A stretch of 64,000 nt of DNA from Apium graveolens (GCF_009905375.1 NW_027417694.1:1-64000); one strand, 5' to 3'; positions 37,038 to 47,781 are shown, counted from the stretch's first letter. Numbers and translations: made by a program. The notes: generated by a model not told the origin, from the letters alone.

Positions 37038-37274
37038 ATGGCTGAGTTTGGTTGGTTTTACAACTATGGCACCGATACTGTGCATATTTTTCAAAATGGA
37101 ATTCCGACTGCATATCCCATCAACAACATTCCGTATAATCTCTGGATTCAATTTCTAGAGATCATTAAAAATGACTTGTTGACTGTCCAACGAAATCTTC
37201 ATCTCCGTTATCTCCATCAGCAAGAACTGATCATCCGTCTTGCAGTCCTCTTCGTAAGCAGCAGAAGGAGTTAG
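37038..37274 (+). CDS. Small ORF of copia-B, 78 aa, unknown
   Basis: Starts MAEFGWFYNYGTDTVHIFQNG in strong start context and ends SSRRS with TAG. It has no recognised domain. The C-terminal half is leucine, arginine and glutamine rich and helix-prone; another frame after about 37250 continues a similar helical pattern, so the end may be frameshifted. It lies between pol and the third ORF and has its own TATA-like box. It could be a small accessory protein, or a chance ORF. Copia-A does not reach this point inside the window, and I see no clear counterpart in copia-C. Confidence 0.35.
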   Translation: MAEFGWFYNYGTDTVHIFQNGIPTAYPINNIPYNLWIQFLEIIKNDLLTVQRNLHLRYLHQQELIIRLAVLFVSSRRS

Positions 37275-37901
37275 TCGTTAGGCTTCTTAGCTTAGGACTA
37301 AAGCTGTTGATGTTGGGACTAGGGCAATCTTGTAATTTTTTGCATGTAATTTAAGTTTGTGAAATATATTAATTTGATATATTAATGAAATTTTACTTTA
37401 TTGCAAGATTTTGTATATGAGTCGTTTCATATTCTGATGACCTGTTACGTTTTGATAAAAATCAAGTTCTGATGCTGACGTGGCAGTATTTATTTACTTG
37501 GTTTATTTTTGGTCATTACCTCAACAGTCATAATTTTTGAATATTGGTTTATGAGAGATAAAGCAGTAATAATCATTTAATTAATGGGATTACTTAGTTA
37601 ATGGGATGGTTTTTCTCCTTGAAAAACTGCATGTGATAAGTAATAATTGCTTATTTACCATGCCCATTACTTTTTGCCTTAACTACTGCATGTCTGACAA
37701 GTGTCAAGGTTTGTTCCACTACATATTAACTATTGTCACGTGGGGTGTCTAAGTAAAAGAGATAAAAGACTTTAAAATCTTTTATTTTCATTCTTATTCT
37801 ACTGTTTCTCTTTTCTTATTCTCTCTCACATTTACTGACGGTTTCTTTACAGACATTTTATCAAACACCTTACATGCAATTTTCTCTCTCACTTATTTCT
37901 C
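37275..37901 (+). other. copia-B spacer before third ORF
   Basis: AT-rich, with more TTCTGATG copies (37431, 37467). GATAAAAGAC at about 37760 is TATA-like, and a pyrimidine tract ending TTTCTTTACAG at about 37853 looks like a 3' splice site, both shortly before the third ORF. Confidence 0.5.
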
Positions 37902-40900
37902 ATGGAACCCAAGGACATAATTTTTGCTGGAGCTAAGTTTGTTCCTAATAACTTCTCCGCTATTCTTAGCAAGTCAGAAGCCCCATCCGAACTTTATTTC
38001 ATTCAGGACTTTCTTGCTAATTCTGATATTGGGTACGCTCTGACCGAACCTGAAGCAGTCTCTAGTACTCAAGTACTGGAGTTCTGGAGAAGCGGAGTAT
38101 ATGATGATGGTGGTGCTCAAGAGTCCCCAAGTATTATTTTCTCATCAGGGGAGGATGAGTATGTTATGACATTGTCTACGGTTTGACAAGCACTGCAGCT
38201 ACCTGAGAACTGTGTTTATTCTACTGTTAAAGAGCCAGTTCTTCAAAACATGATGGCCAGTCTGGGGTATGAGGGGACATTGGCAAAGCTGGGTCAGTTG
38301 AAGAGATCTTTCATAAGGAGGGAATGGAGTTTCTTCTTTGATTGCATAACCAAGGCTTTTGCAAACAAATGTTCCAATTTTGATGCAATTCCCATATTCA
38401 GCCAACAAATCGGGTATGCTCTCATAAATCAAACTGATTTTGACTATACAAGTGCTGTCTTAGGTTTTATTGGGGATAGAATGACAGAAGATAGAACTAT
38501 TGTATATTTTGCTAGATTCTATCAACTTATCTATAGTTTCTGCTGTGATAATAAGCCCTAATCTGCTAGTGAATTAATGTCATCATTCAGACTAGCTAAA
38601 AGAGCTTTTAATGACTTATTATCTAATGATAATAAGAAGGCTGTGTTAAGACCCCTCCTAGTTCCTTTATCTGTCAAACAAGCCTTAATAAACTACGATC
38701 CGGTTAAATACACTGAACTATATCCTGATGTTCAACCATCTGAACCTCATCCATCATCACCTACCGCCTCTACTCAAACACCTCAAACTTCTCAACCTCA
38801 ACCTTCAGATCCTACAGTGCAGCCTTCATCTTCCAAACCTAAGAGGACTAAGAAAGTACCTCAGACACAACAGAAGAGAAGGAGATTCATTCTGCGAGAT
38901 GAATCAGATGCTGAGGAACAGGTTCCAGTATCAGAACTTGTTATTGTAGAAGCTGAGAAGGTCTCTTCTCAGAAGGATGTTGATATTGGGAGTTCTAGGC
39001 CCCTAAAAAGGCTTAGAAAGCATAATTCTGATGATGCAGCTCCTACAGACTCCTCAAAAGCTAAAAGTTTCAAAACATTGGCAAAAAGGCCTGAAGATTT
39101 TGGTAAAGGAATGGAAACAGCAGCTAAGGAAGAGGGTCAGGAATCTCTGATCTCACAAGACTCTGTTGAAGCCTCAATAGCCTCTCATACTGTTCTTTTA
39201 TCAGAGGATGTTGATTCTGTAAGTTCTGATGCAGCAAATGCTGATGATACTGGTAATGCTGCTACAAATATAGATGCTGATGTAGCTGGTCCTTCTGGAC
39301 ATGCACCTCTACAAGCTCCTTCAAAAGCTGAACTAGTTATAAAGTTTGTTAGAGGATATGCACCCGTACCTTGGAGTGAAACTCCTAGAGGACAGGAGTG
39401 GACTAAGGAGTGGAACATAGTTACCTTTGTTCCAACTGAACGAATTCTTGCTAAGTACTTGGCAAAAGCTGATGAGATGCTAATCAATGATGATTTCAAG
39501 ATACAGCTAAGAGTTACTACGCTCAGTACAAGATACCTTCAAGGTCAACAATCTGTAACTCAGGCCAAGGTGGACAAGATTCAAGAATCCTTAAATCAGC
39601 AAGATCTGGTTGCCAAACTTGAAAAGAAAGGTTTTACAAACCAACCTTTGACAGAATTGAGAACATTGAGAAAACTCAGGAGAAGCAACAAGCTCAGATT
39701 GATGATATTCTTAAAATTCAAGCTTCTCAGCAATCTCAACTCAATGAGATCCAATCCTCAGTGGAATTGCTTGTCTCTCTTCTTTTAACTGCTGATGCCA
39801 AAAAGGGGGAGAAAGTAATTAAGTCCAAATGCAAACCTCTTAAGACACTGAAGGGAATGGATGATGGGAAAGATGACCCGGGAAACTATAGAATGGGTGG
39901 AGGTCATGGTCAAGGTAAAGGTTTTTCATCAAGTAAAGCTGGAACTACAAGTCATAGAACAAGTTTTGATACTGGGAGAAGAATATCTTCTGATACTGGT
40001 AAAAGGATAAGTTCTGATGAAATTTTGGAACTTGATGAGGAGATTTTAAGACAGTTATTTCTGAAAGAAAATCCAGGAATGGACTTTGAGAGTCTAAAGG
40101 AAGAAGAAGCTAGACTTAAGTTAGAAAAAGTCAACTCCAAATCTGAAGCTTCTGTTGTTGAAAAGAAACTTCCTAAGGGTAAAGGCATTTTGATAAAAGA
40201 AAGGACAAATCCTATGGAAACTATGGCCAAATCACAATTGCAGATAGATCCAAGGTCCAAGGGCAAAGAAAAAGTTGGTGAACCTGTAAAGGTTTATGTG
40301 CCTGCTATGGATGAAGAAATATCTGATGAAGATGCTAATCTTACTCTGATTTCAAAGAAGATTTCTCAAACAACCTCTGACATGGCTCAAGTTGTTCAGA
40401 GTCAAGATATAGTTAGTTCTGATATGACAATGAAGCAAGCAACCTCTAACATAGCTCAAGTTGGCTTGATATCAAAATATAAGTTAAAGGAAACCTCTGA
40501 CATTGCTCTTGTTAAATCCATAAAGTTACTCCTACCAGGATTCACTAAAGCCAAAGAGACTCAATCTTTGAAGACTACAGTAAGTGGTTTTGAAGCAAGA
40601 GTTGTTACAAGAGAGGAAGCAAGAGATAAATCTGGATTGGGTAGTGCTGATAAAAGAAGAGTGCATAACACAACCAATGATCCAACTTCCTTAAGTGAAC
40701 CAGGTGTTGGAGCAACTCCTGAAAGATTGAATCAGCTTGAATCTGTACAGATGGTTTACCATACCTTCTTGAAAGAACACATCTTGTTATGTTTCATGAC
40801 AGATGGAAGGGTTTACCATATTAGGCAGAATGCTATACCACTGAAGTATTATGAGGAACTAGAACATGTTCTATTTCTACTTAAGTGAAGAACAGATTAA

Positions 40901-41298
40901 CAGATAGTACTGCATATTATTTGAAGACTCAAATTCAGAGACAGAAGAAGCTTTATTCTGTTAGGTCTGACAACACATACTGCCCCAAGTACAGAGATCA
41001 CAAGGGTGATATTGTCGAGATGAAGCCTAACTCTACTAAGATTATAACTACCTTTCTGGGTTATAAGGCTGTGGAATTCAATCTTGAGTCTGACAAGGCA
41101 TATTTGATCAGATTAGATCAGGACATAAGGAAAGCTAAAATAAATTATCTCAGGGCTGCTATCTTTCAAATTGGTGAAGATACATTTGAATTGAAGAATG
41201 CTAAAAGGAGGATGATTGATGAACTTAAATATGCTGAGACATGTTTGTTAAAGAACTATCTCAAAACAACTCCTAATATCGAAGAGATCAGTAGTTGA
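37902..41298 (+). pseudogene. copia-B third ORF (env-position ORF of SIRE-type elements), broken
   Basis: From ATG 37902 one frame runs to about 39630 with stops at 38184-38186 and 38559-38561. After a frameshift it runs on to 40888, and after another to 41298. The first about 220 codons form a helical domain with SFIRREWSFFFDCITKAF and SNFDAIPIF, matching the start of copia-C ORF3 (LRKEWSFLCDVVTKVF, NNFDSVNIS). A proline/serine/threonine/glutamine linker with basic runs (KPKRTKKVPQTQQKRRR), a long polar section, coiled-coil-prone segments (TQEKQQAQIDDIL) and a C-terminal domain (YCPKYRDHKG) follow. I see no signal peptide or clear membrane segment, so envelope function is not supported. The TTCTGAT oligomer appears in the coding sequence (near 39030, 39220, 39990). 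Confidence 0.7.
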
Positions 41299-41490
41299 AG
41301 CCAAGTCAAGATCTACAACTGCTCAAGTTCTGATGTGTATACAGACTGAAGCTGTTATCAGAAGTTAAAGTTGGTAAAGCTTTAAGGACTGTAAGTTGTA
41401 GTTATCTAGTCAAATTCTCATGCATTTGTACTTAATGTTTTTGACATCATTAAATATCTGTTAAACTTGTATATTATGCTAATTTACAAG

Positions 41491-41500
41491 TTGGGGGAGA
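41491..41500 (+). other. copia-B polypurine tract
   Basis: TTGGGGGAGA, directly before the 3' LTR. Confidence 0.8.
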
Positions 41501-41501
41501 T

Positions 41502-42099
41502 TCTTAGATATATTTGATAATGTCATGTTTGATATGATTTATGTTTACTTTTTAGATCTTACTTAAACAGGACAAATCAGTACTTAACTGGAAATCAGCA
41601 CTTATACTGTAGTCAGATTTTAAGTTGTCAGAACTTAAGTTATCAGGAGATATTTATCAGGAGATAATATCAGGACTTAAGGAGACTTTCAGATAAGGAA
41701 GGCGGCTGATTGAGAGGAAAGAAGATCAAGACAAACGCAAGAAGAGATATGCATGCATAAGGAATTCTATGAAGAATAGAATACTTGGAAGAAAAGATAA
41801 CTGATTGATATATTTTAGGAAGCAGAATTATATTCCATATCAATTAGCGATTATCTTGTAACTGTGTAGTATATAAACACAGACATAGGGTTTACACTAT
41901 ATGTGTTATCATTATCGAGAATAATATTCGTTGTAACCCTAGCAGCTCTCGTGATATTTTGTTCATCACTGAGAGAGGACAGTTCCACATTGTAACAGAG
42001 TTTAATAAAGTTTGTTTTCTGTTACTTGTGTTCTTTAAATTCGATTTGATTGTGCTATACACTGTATTCAACCCCCCTTCTACAGTGTGTGACCTAACA
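41502..42099 (+). repeat. copia-B 3' LTR (598 bp)
   Basis: Matches 18831-19430 with scattered substitutions; the TATA and poly(A) sites are conserved. It ends GTGTGACCTAACA at 42099, followed by AACCT (42100-42104), the target duplication. Confidence 0.92.
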
Positions 42100-42104
42100 A
42101 ACCT

Positions 42105-43406
42105 TAACTCAATAATATTATCAGTATGAAAGGCATAAGTAGTTTGAGGTACCTTTAAGTCAGCAGTATCAAAACTGCTATCAGCACTTGCCATCAAGGC
42201 ATAATTTTCCTCATCCTCAGAATCTGAAGCATCTGACCAACTTTTCTTCTTTGTGACAAGAGCCTTACCTTTGTCACTTTTCCCTTTTCTGCAATCAGGA
42301 GATATGTGGCCTTTCTCACCACAGTTGTAGCATTTGACATTTGAGTAATCTCCTTTGTCAGACTTTCCTCCTTTGCCTTCAGATTTTCTAAAATTTTTCT
42401 TGTCAGAACTTGCACCTTTCCTGGAAAACTTCTTTCCTCTACTGAATTTCCTGTATGCAATCTTTGTGATCCCTTTCACCATTACAGGACACAGCTTCAT
42501 CATCTCCTCATCAGGGTCAATCTCAGGTAAACCTTCAGATTCTGAGTCATCATTACTATCAGAACTTGATGACTCAGTATCAGACTTTGTGATGAGAGCT
42601 TTTTCCTTGCCTTTTCTTGAGGCAGCTACTTTGGGACTTTCCTCCTCATCCACAAAGGCAAATGTCCTTGACTTTCTTCCATTCCTCTTGCTTCTTTGTT
42701 CCATCTCAAGTTCATGAGTCTTGAGCATCCCATAAATTTCATCAAGAGTTGTTTTCTCAAAAGCATAGTTGTCTCTTATTATTGTGGCTTTTAAATCCCA
42801 TCTTTCCGGAAGAGCTAATAGGAATTTAAGATTTGAATCTTCAATATCATACTCTTTGTCAACTAGTGACAAATCATTCAAGAGTTTGACAAATCTGTCA
42901 TATAAACCACTTAATGACTCATCAGGCTTTGAGTCAAAGTGCTCATACTCTTAAGTGAGTATCGTCTTCTTGTTCTTCTTGATTGCATCAGTTCCCTGAC
43001 ACCTTGTTTCCAAAGCATCCCATATCTCCTTTGTAGTCTTGCATTGAATTACCTTGTTTGACATGATATTATCAATGGCACTGTGCAATAAGTGTCTTAC
43101 CTTTGCATACTTTGCAATTGATGAGATATCTTCAGCAGTGTAATCACTTTTCTCCTTTGGTACAGACTTTGGTGGCTGACCTGCAACTTCCACAGAGAGT
43201 TTGGTTGGCATATGTGGTCCTTCATAAATCGTGTCGAGATATTCTGGATCTGTAGCTTCCATAAACATAGCCATCTTCACTTTCCATATGGAATACTCAG
43301 AGGGTCTCAACATGGGAACTCTTATAGTCTCATATCGACTATGGGTTATGGTTTTTGGAGGTTCTTCAGTTTTGGTGGGCTTGCTTGGAGTTTCTTCTTC
43401 AGACAT
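42105..43406 (-). pseudogene. copia-A gag, N-terminal piece
   Basis: ATG at 43406 (product MSEEETPSKPTKTEEPPKT). Copia gag motifs YSIWKVKMAMFMEA, TKEIWDALETRCQG and EYEHFDSKPDESLSG match copia-B. TAA at 42952-42954 replaces a Gln codon. The acidic serine linker is at about 42530-42590 and the intact knuckle CYNCGEKGHISPDC at 42332-42291. The gene is cut at 42105 by copia-B and continues at 18825. An apparent ORF running on to 41892 only reads into the copia-B LTR. Confidence 0.9.
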
Positions 43407-43447
43407 GATTGTTTTTGGATCTTAAACTGTTTGTGTGTTAACAGAGG

Positions 43448-43459
43448 GCTTTGATACCA
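43448..43459 (-). other. copia-A primer-binding site
   Basis: Element-strand TGGTATCAAAGC, two bases after the LTR end, one mismatch from the usual TGGTATCAGAGC. Confidence 0.85.
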
Positions 43460-43461
43460 CT

Positions 43462-44055
43462 TGCTAGGTCTCACACACTGTAGAAGGGGGTTAAATACAG
43501 TGTTTAGCAAAATCAAATCGAATATAAAAACTCAAGTAACTGGAAAATAGATTTTATTCAACATAATAAACTATGTTACAATGTGGAACTGTCCTCTCTC
43601 AGTGACGAACAAATTATCACGAGAGCTTCTAGAGTTACAAAGAATTATAACTTCGATAATCGTAACACTTTTAGCGTAAACTCTATGCCTGTGTTTATAT
43701 AGATACACAGTTACAAGATAATCTTCTAATTGATATGGAATATAATTCTGCTTCCTAAAATATATCAACTAGTTATCTTTTCTTCCAAGTATTCTATTCT
43801 TCATAAAATTCCTTCTTCATGCATATTTATTTCTGTCTTAGTCTCGATCTTCTTTCCTTTCAATCAGCCGCCTGCCTTATCTGAATATCTCCTTAAGTCC
43901 TCATATTATTTCCTCATAAATATCTTCTGAATCTTAAGTCCTGTCTTCAGTATAAGTGCTGATTTCCAGTTAAGAACTGATTTGTCCTGTTTAAGTAAGA
44001 TCTGAAAACTAAACACAAATCATATTACACATGACATTATCAAATATATCTAACA
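43462..44055 (-). repeat. copia-A 5' LTR (594 bp)
   Basis: On minus it starts TGTTAGATATATTTG (44055) and ends CCTAGCA (43462). It is clearly homologous to the copia-B LTRs. A minus-strand TATA (TATATAAACAC) lies near 43700. The expected right-hand duplication is TCTTA (44056-44060); its partner is outside the window. Confidence 0.9.
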
Positions 44056-44060
44056 TCTTA

Positions 44061-44302
44061 TTTGATTGTGTAGTTGTGAAGTTTATAAGCAAAGATTAGG
44101 TTAACACTTTATGTATCGCGTATTGATATATCTTTTTTGTAACCTAGAAGCTCTCAAGGATATCTATACATCCTTTGAGAGATTAGTTTGTAGTCAGTTT
44201 TTATCAATCAATAAAAAACTGTTTATCCTGTTGAGTGTATAATTCGATTTATCTGCATAAACTGTATTCACCCCCCATTACAGTTGTATTAAGGACCCAA
44301 CA
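44061..44302 (+). repeat. Truncated SIRE-like LTR (R-U5 part)
   Basis: Shows the same landmarks as the copia-B LTR in the same order: TTTATAAGC, GTAACCTAGAAGCTCTC, a GAGAGATTAG block, CTGTATTCACCCCCC and an end CCCAACA. It lacks the U3 half, probably displaced when copia-A inserted at 44055. No good PBS follows. Confidence 0.65.
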
Positions 44303-44322
44303 ACTTATATCACATAAATAGG

Positions 44323-44487
44323 GAGAAAATAATTGACAATGATGAAGGGTATCCATTGGGGGATAGACTTTCCCGTTATCCTTCTTTTGAATATGTGATG
44401 TTTGTTCATGCAAATACTGGGTGTAAAGAAGTTGAAGTTGGTTTCAGTTCTAAGTCAGCAATGGTTAAAAACACGTGGTTGGATTAA
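44323..44487 (+). other. Exon-like fragment of unknown identity
   Basis: 54 codons open to a stop. The product contains GYPLGDRLSRYPSFEYVMFV and HANTGCKEVEVGF and ends VKNTWLD. The composition looks like the C-terminal exon of a real protein, but I do not recognise it. The next 200 bases hold a further acidic, serine-rich stretch. Confidence 0.35.
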
Positions 44488-44689
44488 CTCAAGTGTTGTT
44501 TTCAAAAAAAAATTAATCTTAAAAAAGAGTTCAGGTACAAAGTTCCAATAAGGTTGTTGCCTTTAAAAGTACCACCATGACGAGATAAAGAGCAAATCAA
44601 CATAATTGTTATTCTAGATGAGAACTTGAGCTCGAGTTCTTTTGAAGTGGAGGAGTCTGATGGAGGAGAACATAATCAAGGGTGTGATA

Positions 44690-45170
44690 AGTGCGAGAAG
44701 ACCAGAGGTATGATCATGGTGATGGCTGCATGGTCACGCTGTTGAGGATATATGATGGCATGCTCACGTCGTTCGATTGCATGGTCATGCCAAAATTGGA
44801 AAAAATAACAGTAATTTTTTGATGGCCAGATGGAAGACATAGCATGCTAATGCTCATGACTGCATGATCACGCTACCTTTAATTATTATTTATTTTCAAT
44901 TAGGATTTATTTTTATTTCATTTAAGGGTTTTATATCTCTATATAACCAATCTTATGATGTAACATATTAAGAATCATTTATTAAAATCAAAACCTAAAG
45001 AGTTTTTATCTTTATCTTTCTTGTGGATAAGAAACCCTTGTGGATTGAAGATTTAAGGTTTTTAATGATTTCTTATGTGAAAGTTTTTTCGAGAATTAGC
45101 GCTTATTTCTCCAACGCTTCCGTACAACGTCATTATGGGTCGAATTCATTGACAATAAATTATCATTTCT
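44690..45170 (+). repeat. LTR-like debris (possible Athila-type LTR)
   Basis: Repeated GCATGGTCACGCT/GCATGATCACGCT phrases (44728-44880) are followed by a TATA-like CTCTATATAACC near 44935 and a pyrimidine-rich leader. This resembles the end of a gypsy LTR. No terminal repeats could be fixed. Confidence 0.3.
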
Positions 45171-45249
45171 TCTAAAAGTATTTTTTTACATAAGATTTTT
45201 AAAAGTTTTAACTAATTAATACATTTTAAAATAAAATGCGGAATCATTG

Positions 45250-45583
45250 ATGCTTCAAGGAAAATTTGACAATGAAAGGTGAAGAGAAAAGGGAGCGGTT
45301 AAGGATTTCGTTGACAACCTTAAGATGTTAAGGAATGAGCTTTGTGACATGACTTCTTAATGAGGGTCAAACCTATGGTTTTATGGATGTTGCACTTGTT
45401 TCATACTACACTTGGTTTTATACCTACGAAAAACTGGGTAACTTTAGTATCGAAGCAGAGTGCCCTTAGTTAATTGCATGGGAAAAGAGGTTCTTGGAAA
45501 GGGAAAGTGTTTTGATGTCCCTCCTTGATTCTGAGAATGTTTATGACTTAGTTATTGGGAAAAAACAGAGTATGTGGATCTGA
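45250..45583 (+). pseudogene. Tau-class glutathione S-transferase relic (C-terminal exon)
   Basis: Similarity to the second exon of plant GSTU genes. A DASRKI segment and KGEEK at about 45275 come first, then, after a frame change, DFVDNLKMLRNEL at about 45312-45350, FMDVALVSYYTWFYTYEKLG, NFSIEAECP, a TAG at 45467-45469 where a Lys codon is usual, then LIAWEKRFLERESV and ENVYDLVIG, ending at TGA 45581. GSTU enzymes conjugate glutathione to xenobiotics in the cytosol. Only the all-helical C-terminal domain is left; the thioredoxin-like glutathione-binding domain (exon 1) is absent. At least one frameshift and one stop show it is dead. It is the only recognisable host gene fragment in the window, probably captured or left between insertions. 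Confidence 0.78.
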
Positions 45584-46020
45584 TCAGTAACGGAGATGGT
45601 ATCTGAAAATGAAAATGTAAGAGTGTATCATGTAATTTGATGTGTTTATTTAATCTAACCGCAAACAAATGGTGTATATTGCTAGTACAAAGTGGCAAGT
45701 AGGTCGTATCCACAAGAAGACAAGTTCTATCAATTTTAATTCATTTACTATCAATTATTTCAAGGACAAATCGATTATAAAGACTATAACTAGCTAATAT
45801 CTACGACTAAATTAATACTAATTAATTAGACGCTAAACAAGGAATTATAAACCTAGGAAAATCAGGTCCACCATGCTTACATAATAATTGACTTCTAAGC
45901 TAAAGCAATAAATATGATCCCATAACTAAAGTATGCTAATCTCTCCCGAGCATTAACACTCTTAGAATCTTACACAATTTATCACTTCTTGGAATTTAAT
46001 TAACAGAAATTATAACTTTT
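45584..46020. other. Unassigned AT-rich tract
   Basis: No supported ORF. GGTCGTATCCACAAGAAG near 45702 resembles a phrase frequent in plant retroelement leaders, but I cannot assign it. Confidence 0.35.
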
Positions 46021-46027
46021 TTCTAAT

Positions 46028-47287
46028 TTGTGGTGTACAGGGTCACTATGGTTATGAATGCTTATACAATATCTACAATTCTCAGAAAACTCAGTTTGGC
46101 AGATGAATTCTTTTAAAGATGGATATGGGTACAACCAGTATTCTAATATATTTGATCAAGAATGGGTGGATCAACCTGATTTCTCATACATGGATACTGG
46201 TGTTCATAATTTTACATATCGTGATCAACATCAATACCAACAACAATACTATGAAAAACCACCATCACTACAGCAATATCAATATCCTTCACTACAAAAA
46301 GATCTACAAGTTTTTCAAACTAATGTAGATGTTCAACCTGATCAGGCGAGTGAATGATGTATTGTTGAAGAAACTATAAAATAGTTTTGGGGAGAGTACC
46401 GATGTGATTAAAGAACTGAAAACTTGAAATTTGATGATAAAATCTCAAATTGCACAATTGATTAACTCTTCCACAACAAGGCAACAAAACTTGTTACCAT
46501 CACAACCAATCCAACTAGAAGAGGATGAGAGTGTCATCACTCTTAATGATGATCTTGAAGATGACAATTTATCGATGTTCGGTGCTGATATAAATATTAT
46601 TTCTGAGGAGGAGCATGCCACTGATTATGTGATCAATAATGTTGTTGTTGAGGATAATGTGAGGGGGGATAACAAAATAGAAGAAAGTAATACCAAGATG
46701 ATTGTTGTTTCTCTTCCTCAACTTGTGCCTAAGCTACCATTCCTAAATCGAGACATAGCTTATGTTGATCAAAGGTTGGGTATTAGTAAATTTACTTTCA
46801 CTTTTACCTCTACTTACAAGGCCCCATACTTGAGGACACATGGTACAAGGTTGACATGATGACACCGATTATTTATAATATTTCCCAAACGCTGGTTCAT
46901 AATCCGCTTAAAATAACTCTTAAGTTTCAAGATGAAGAAGAGGGAGAAGATGAAGGTATCTCTTTATTTGTTGATTTATTAAGCCAAGATGTTCGAATGG
47001 CTCCTCAGAAGGTTAGGGGTGCCGACAAACCACCGCCTGAGCCTCCACCTCGTGTGAATGTTAAGGGAGTTTGTTCTTTCCGTGGTGATGAATTTTTTCG
47101 TTATTTTATCGCAAAACTTTCCAAAGTTGCACAAGCACTTCCTCTATTGTTGCTTATTAATGTTATATTTGTTTTTACCGATAATTGTTTGGAGGCTTTT
47201 TCCATGATAAAGACAACTTGTACTTTTGATACTTTTCTTGGTAGCATATTTATGGTTGAGAAAGTGGATATTCCGCCTTCACCGTAA
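46028..47287 (+). pseudogene. Degenerate gag-like remnant (possible Athila-type gypsy)
   Basis: Begins with a zinc-knuckle-like CGVQGHYGYEC near 46030, then three short ORFs in successive frames: 46058-46357 (tyrosine/glutamine-rich), 46431-46859 (starts MIKSQIAQLINSS, then an acidic stretch) and 46856-47287. The knuckle followed by a Q-rich spacer and an IAQL-type helix resembles the end of Athila/Tat gag. No protease, RT or integrase motif is visible. The family call is an inference from the pattern and from the following conserved phrase. Confidence 0.4.
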
Positions 47288-47322
47288 TGATTTTGAGGAG
47301 GTCAAGCTATTGACCTTAAAAA

Positions 47323-47351
47323 TAGCGTTTTTTGGGAGGCAACCCAACGTG
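47323..47351 (+). other. Athila-type phrase GGGAGGCAACCCAACG
   Basis: TTTTTTGGGAGGCAACCCAACG, a phrase I know as common downstream of coding regions in Athila/Cyclops-like elements. It supports the origin of the surrounding debris. Confidence 0.45.
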
Positions 47352-47410
47352 TGTTGGTAATGTAAATTTTTTGTATTATAGCTATTACTATCATTATTAG
47401 TAATATATAT

Positions 47411-47419
47411 TATTGTATA

Positions 47420-47455
<36 letters not shown>
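47411..47455. repeat. (ATT)n microsatellite
   Basis: About 13 ATT/TTA units in a pure run. Confidence 0.9.
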
Positions 47456-47456
<1 letters not shown>

Positions 47457-47773
47457 TCAAAAAAATTATAAATTTCTTTTAGGTAGTCGTTTTTTGTATT
47501 TTTTTACTCCCTCAAGGTGCCTTGATGATTTTTGTGTGAAGTTTTTCATGTTGTAAAATTAAAAAACAGATATGTGGTGTAGTTTATTCTCCCTATAGTG
47601 CAACTAACGACTAAAAAAAGAATTTTTTTGTGATCCTCGATGTGTATTCTACTACCTGCAGTATGTGAGCTCTCTAGAATAACCTGGTGATGTGACGGTG
47701 CGGCAAGTAAAATAAAAAATGGAAAAGAAAAATTAAAAGAACTGCGGTGCATCGCTGCTCCCTGGGTGCACTA
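47456..47773. other. Left flank of the hAT insertion
   Basis: AT-rich debris continuous with the Athila-like remnant. I see no gene or repeat. Confidence 0.5.
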
Positions 47774-47781
47774 TCCCCCGT
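47774..47781. repeat. Target-site duplication of hAT (TCCCCCGT), left copy
   Basis: Matches 53096-53103 (TCCCCCGC) in 7 of 8 bases. An 8-bp duplication is the hAT hallmark. Confidence 0.8.

Larger units (their letters stand above)
18831..42099 (+). mobile_element. copia-B: SIRE/Maximus-like Ty1/copia element, interrupted by gypsy-2
   Basis: Full-length element, about 12.8 kb without the nested gypsy-2. Its parts are the 5' LTR 18831-19430, PBS 19433-19444, gag 19487-21811, pol 21826-24796 and 35287-35661, a long spacer, a small ORF at 37038, third ORF 37902-41298, polypurine tract 41491-41500 and 3' LTR 41502-42099. The matching 5-bp flanks (AACCT) prove a single insertion into copia-A gag. 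It belongs to the same family as copia-A, with matching LTRs and proteins, but lies in the opposite orientation. Many stops and frameshifts leave gag, pol and ORF3 inactive. Confidence 0.93.
1..44055 (-). mobile_element. copia-A: SIRE/Maximus-like Ty1/copia retrotransposon, 3'-truncated by window edge and doubly interrupted
   Basis: This is the host element of the left two thirds of the window. Read on the minus strand it runs from the 5' LTR (44055-43462) through the primer-binding site and gag (43406-42105, 18825-18060, 4584-4369) to pol (4360-1044) and a 3' non-coding tract to position 1. Gypsy-1 (4590-18054) and copia-B (18831-42099) were inserted later and split gag twice. The pieces rejoin in order when the insertions and one copy of each target duplication are set aside. 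The order protease, integrase, reverse transcriptase, RNase H shows Ty1/copia. The long gag, the acidic serine-rich hinge and the long region after pol point to SIRE/Maximus. The 3' LTR must lie left of the window. Confidence 0.9.

Noticed and set aside
37902..41298. Calling the copia-B third ORF an envelope protein
   Set aside because: No signal peptide, membrane helix or cleavage site is visible; only its position is env-like.
41892..42881. Continuous 329-codon minus-strand ORF as one gene
   Set aside because: Its last 70 codons read into the copia-B LTR; only 42105 upward is copia-A gag.
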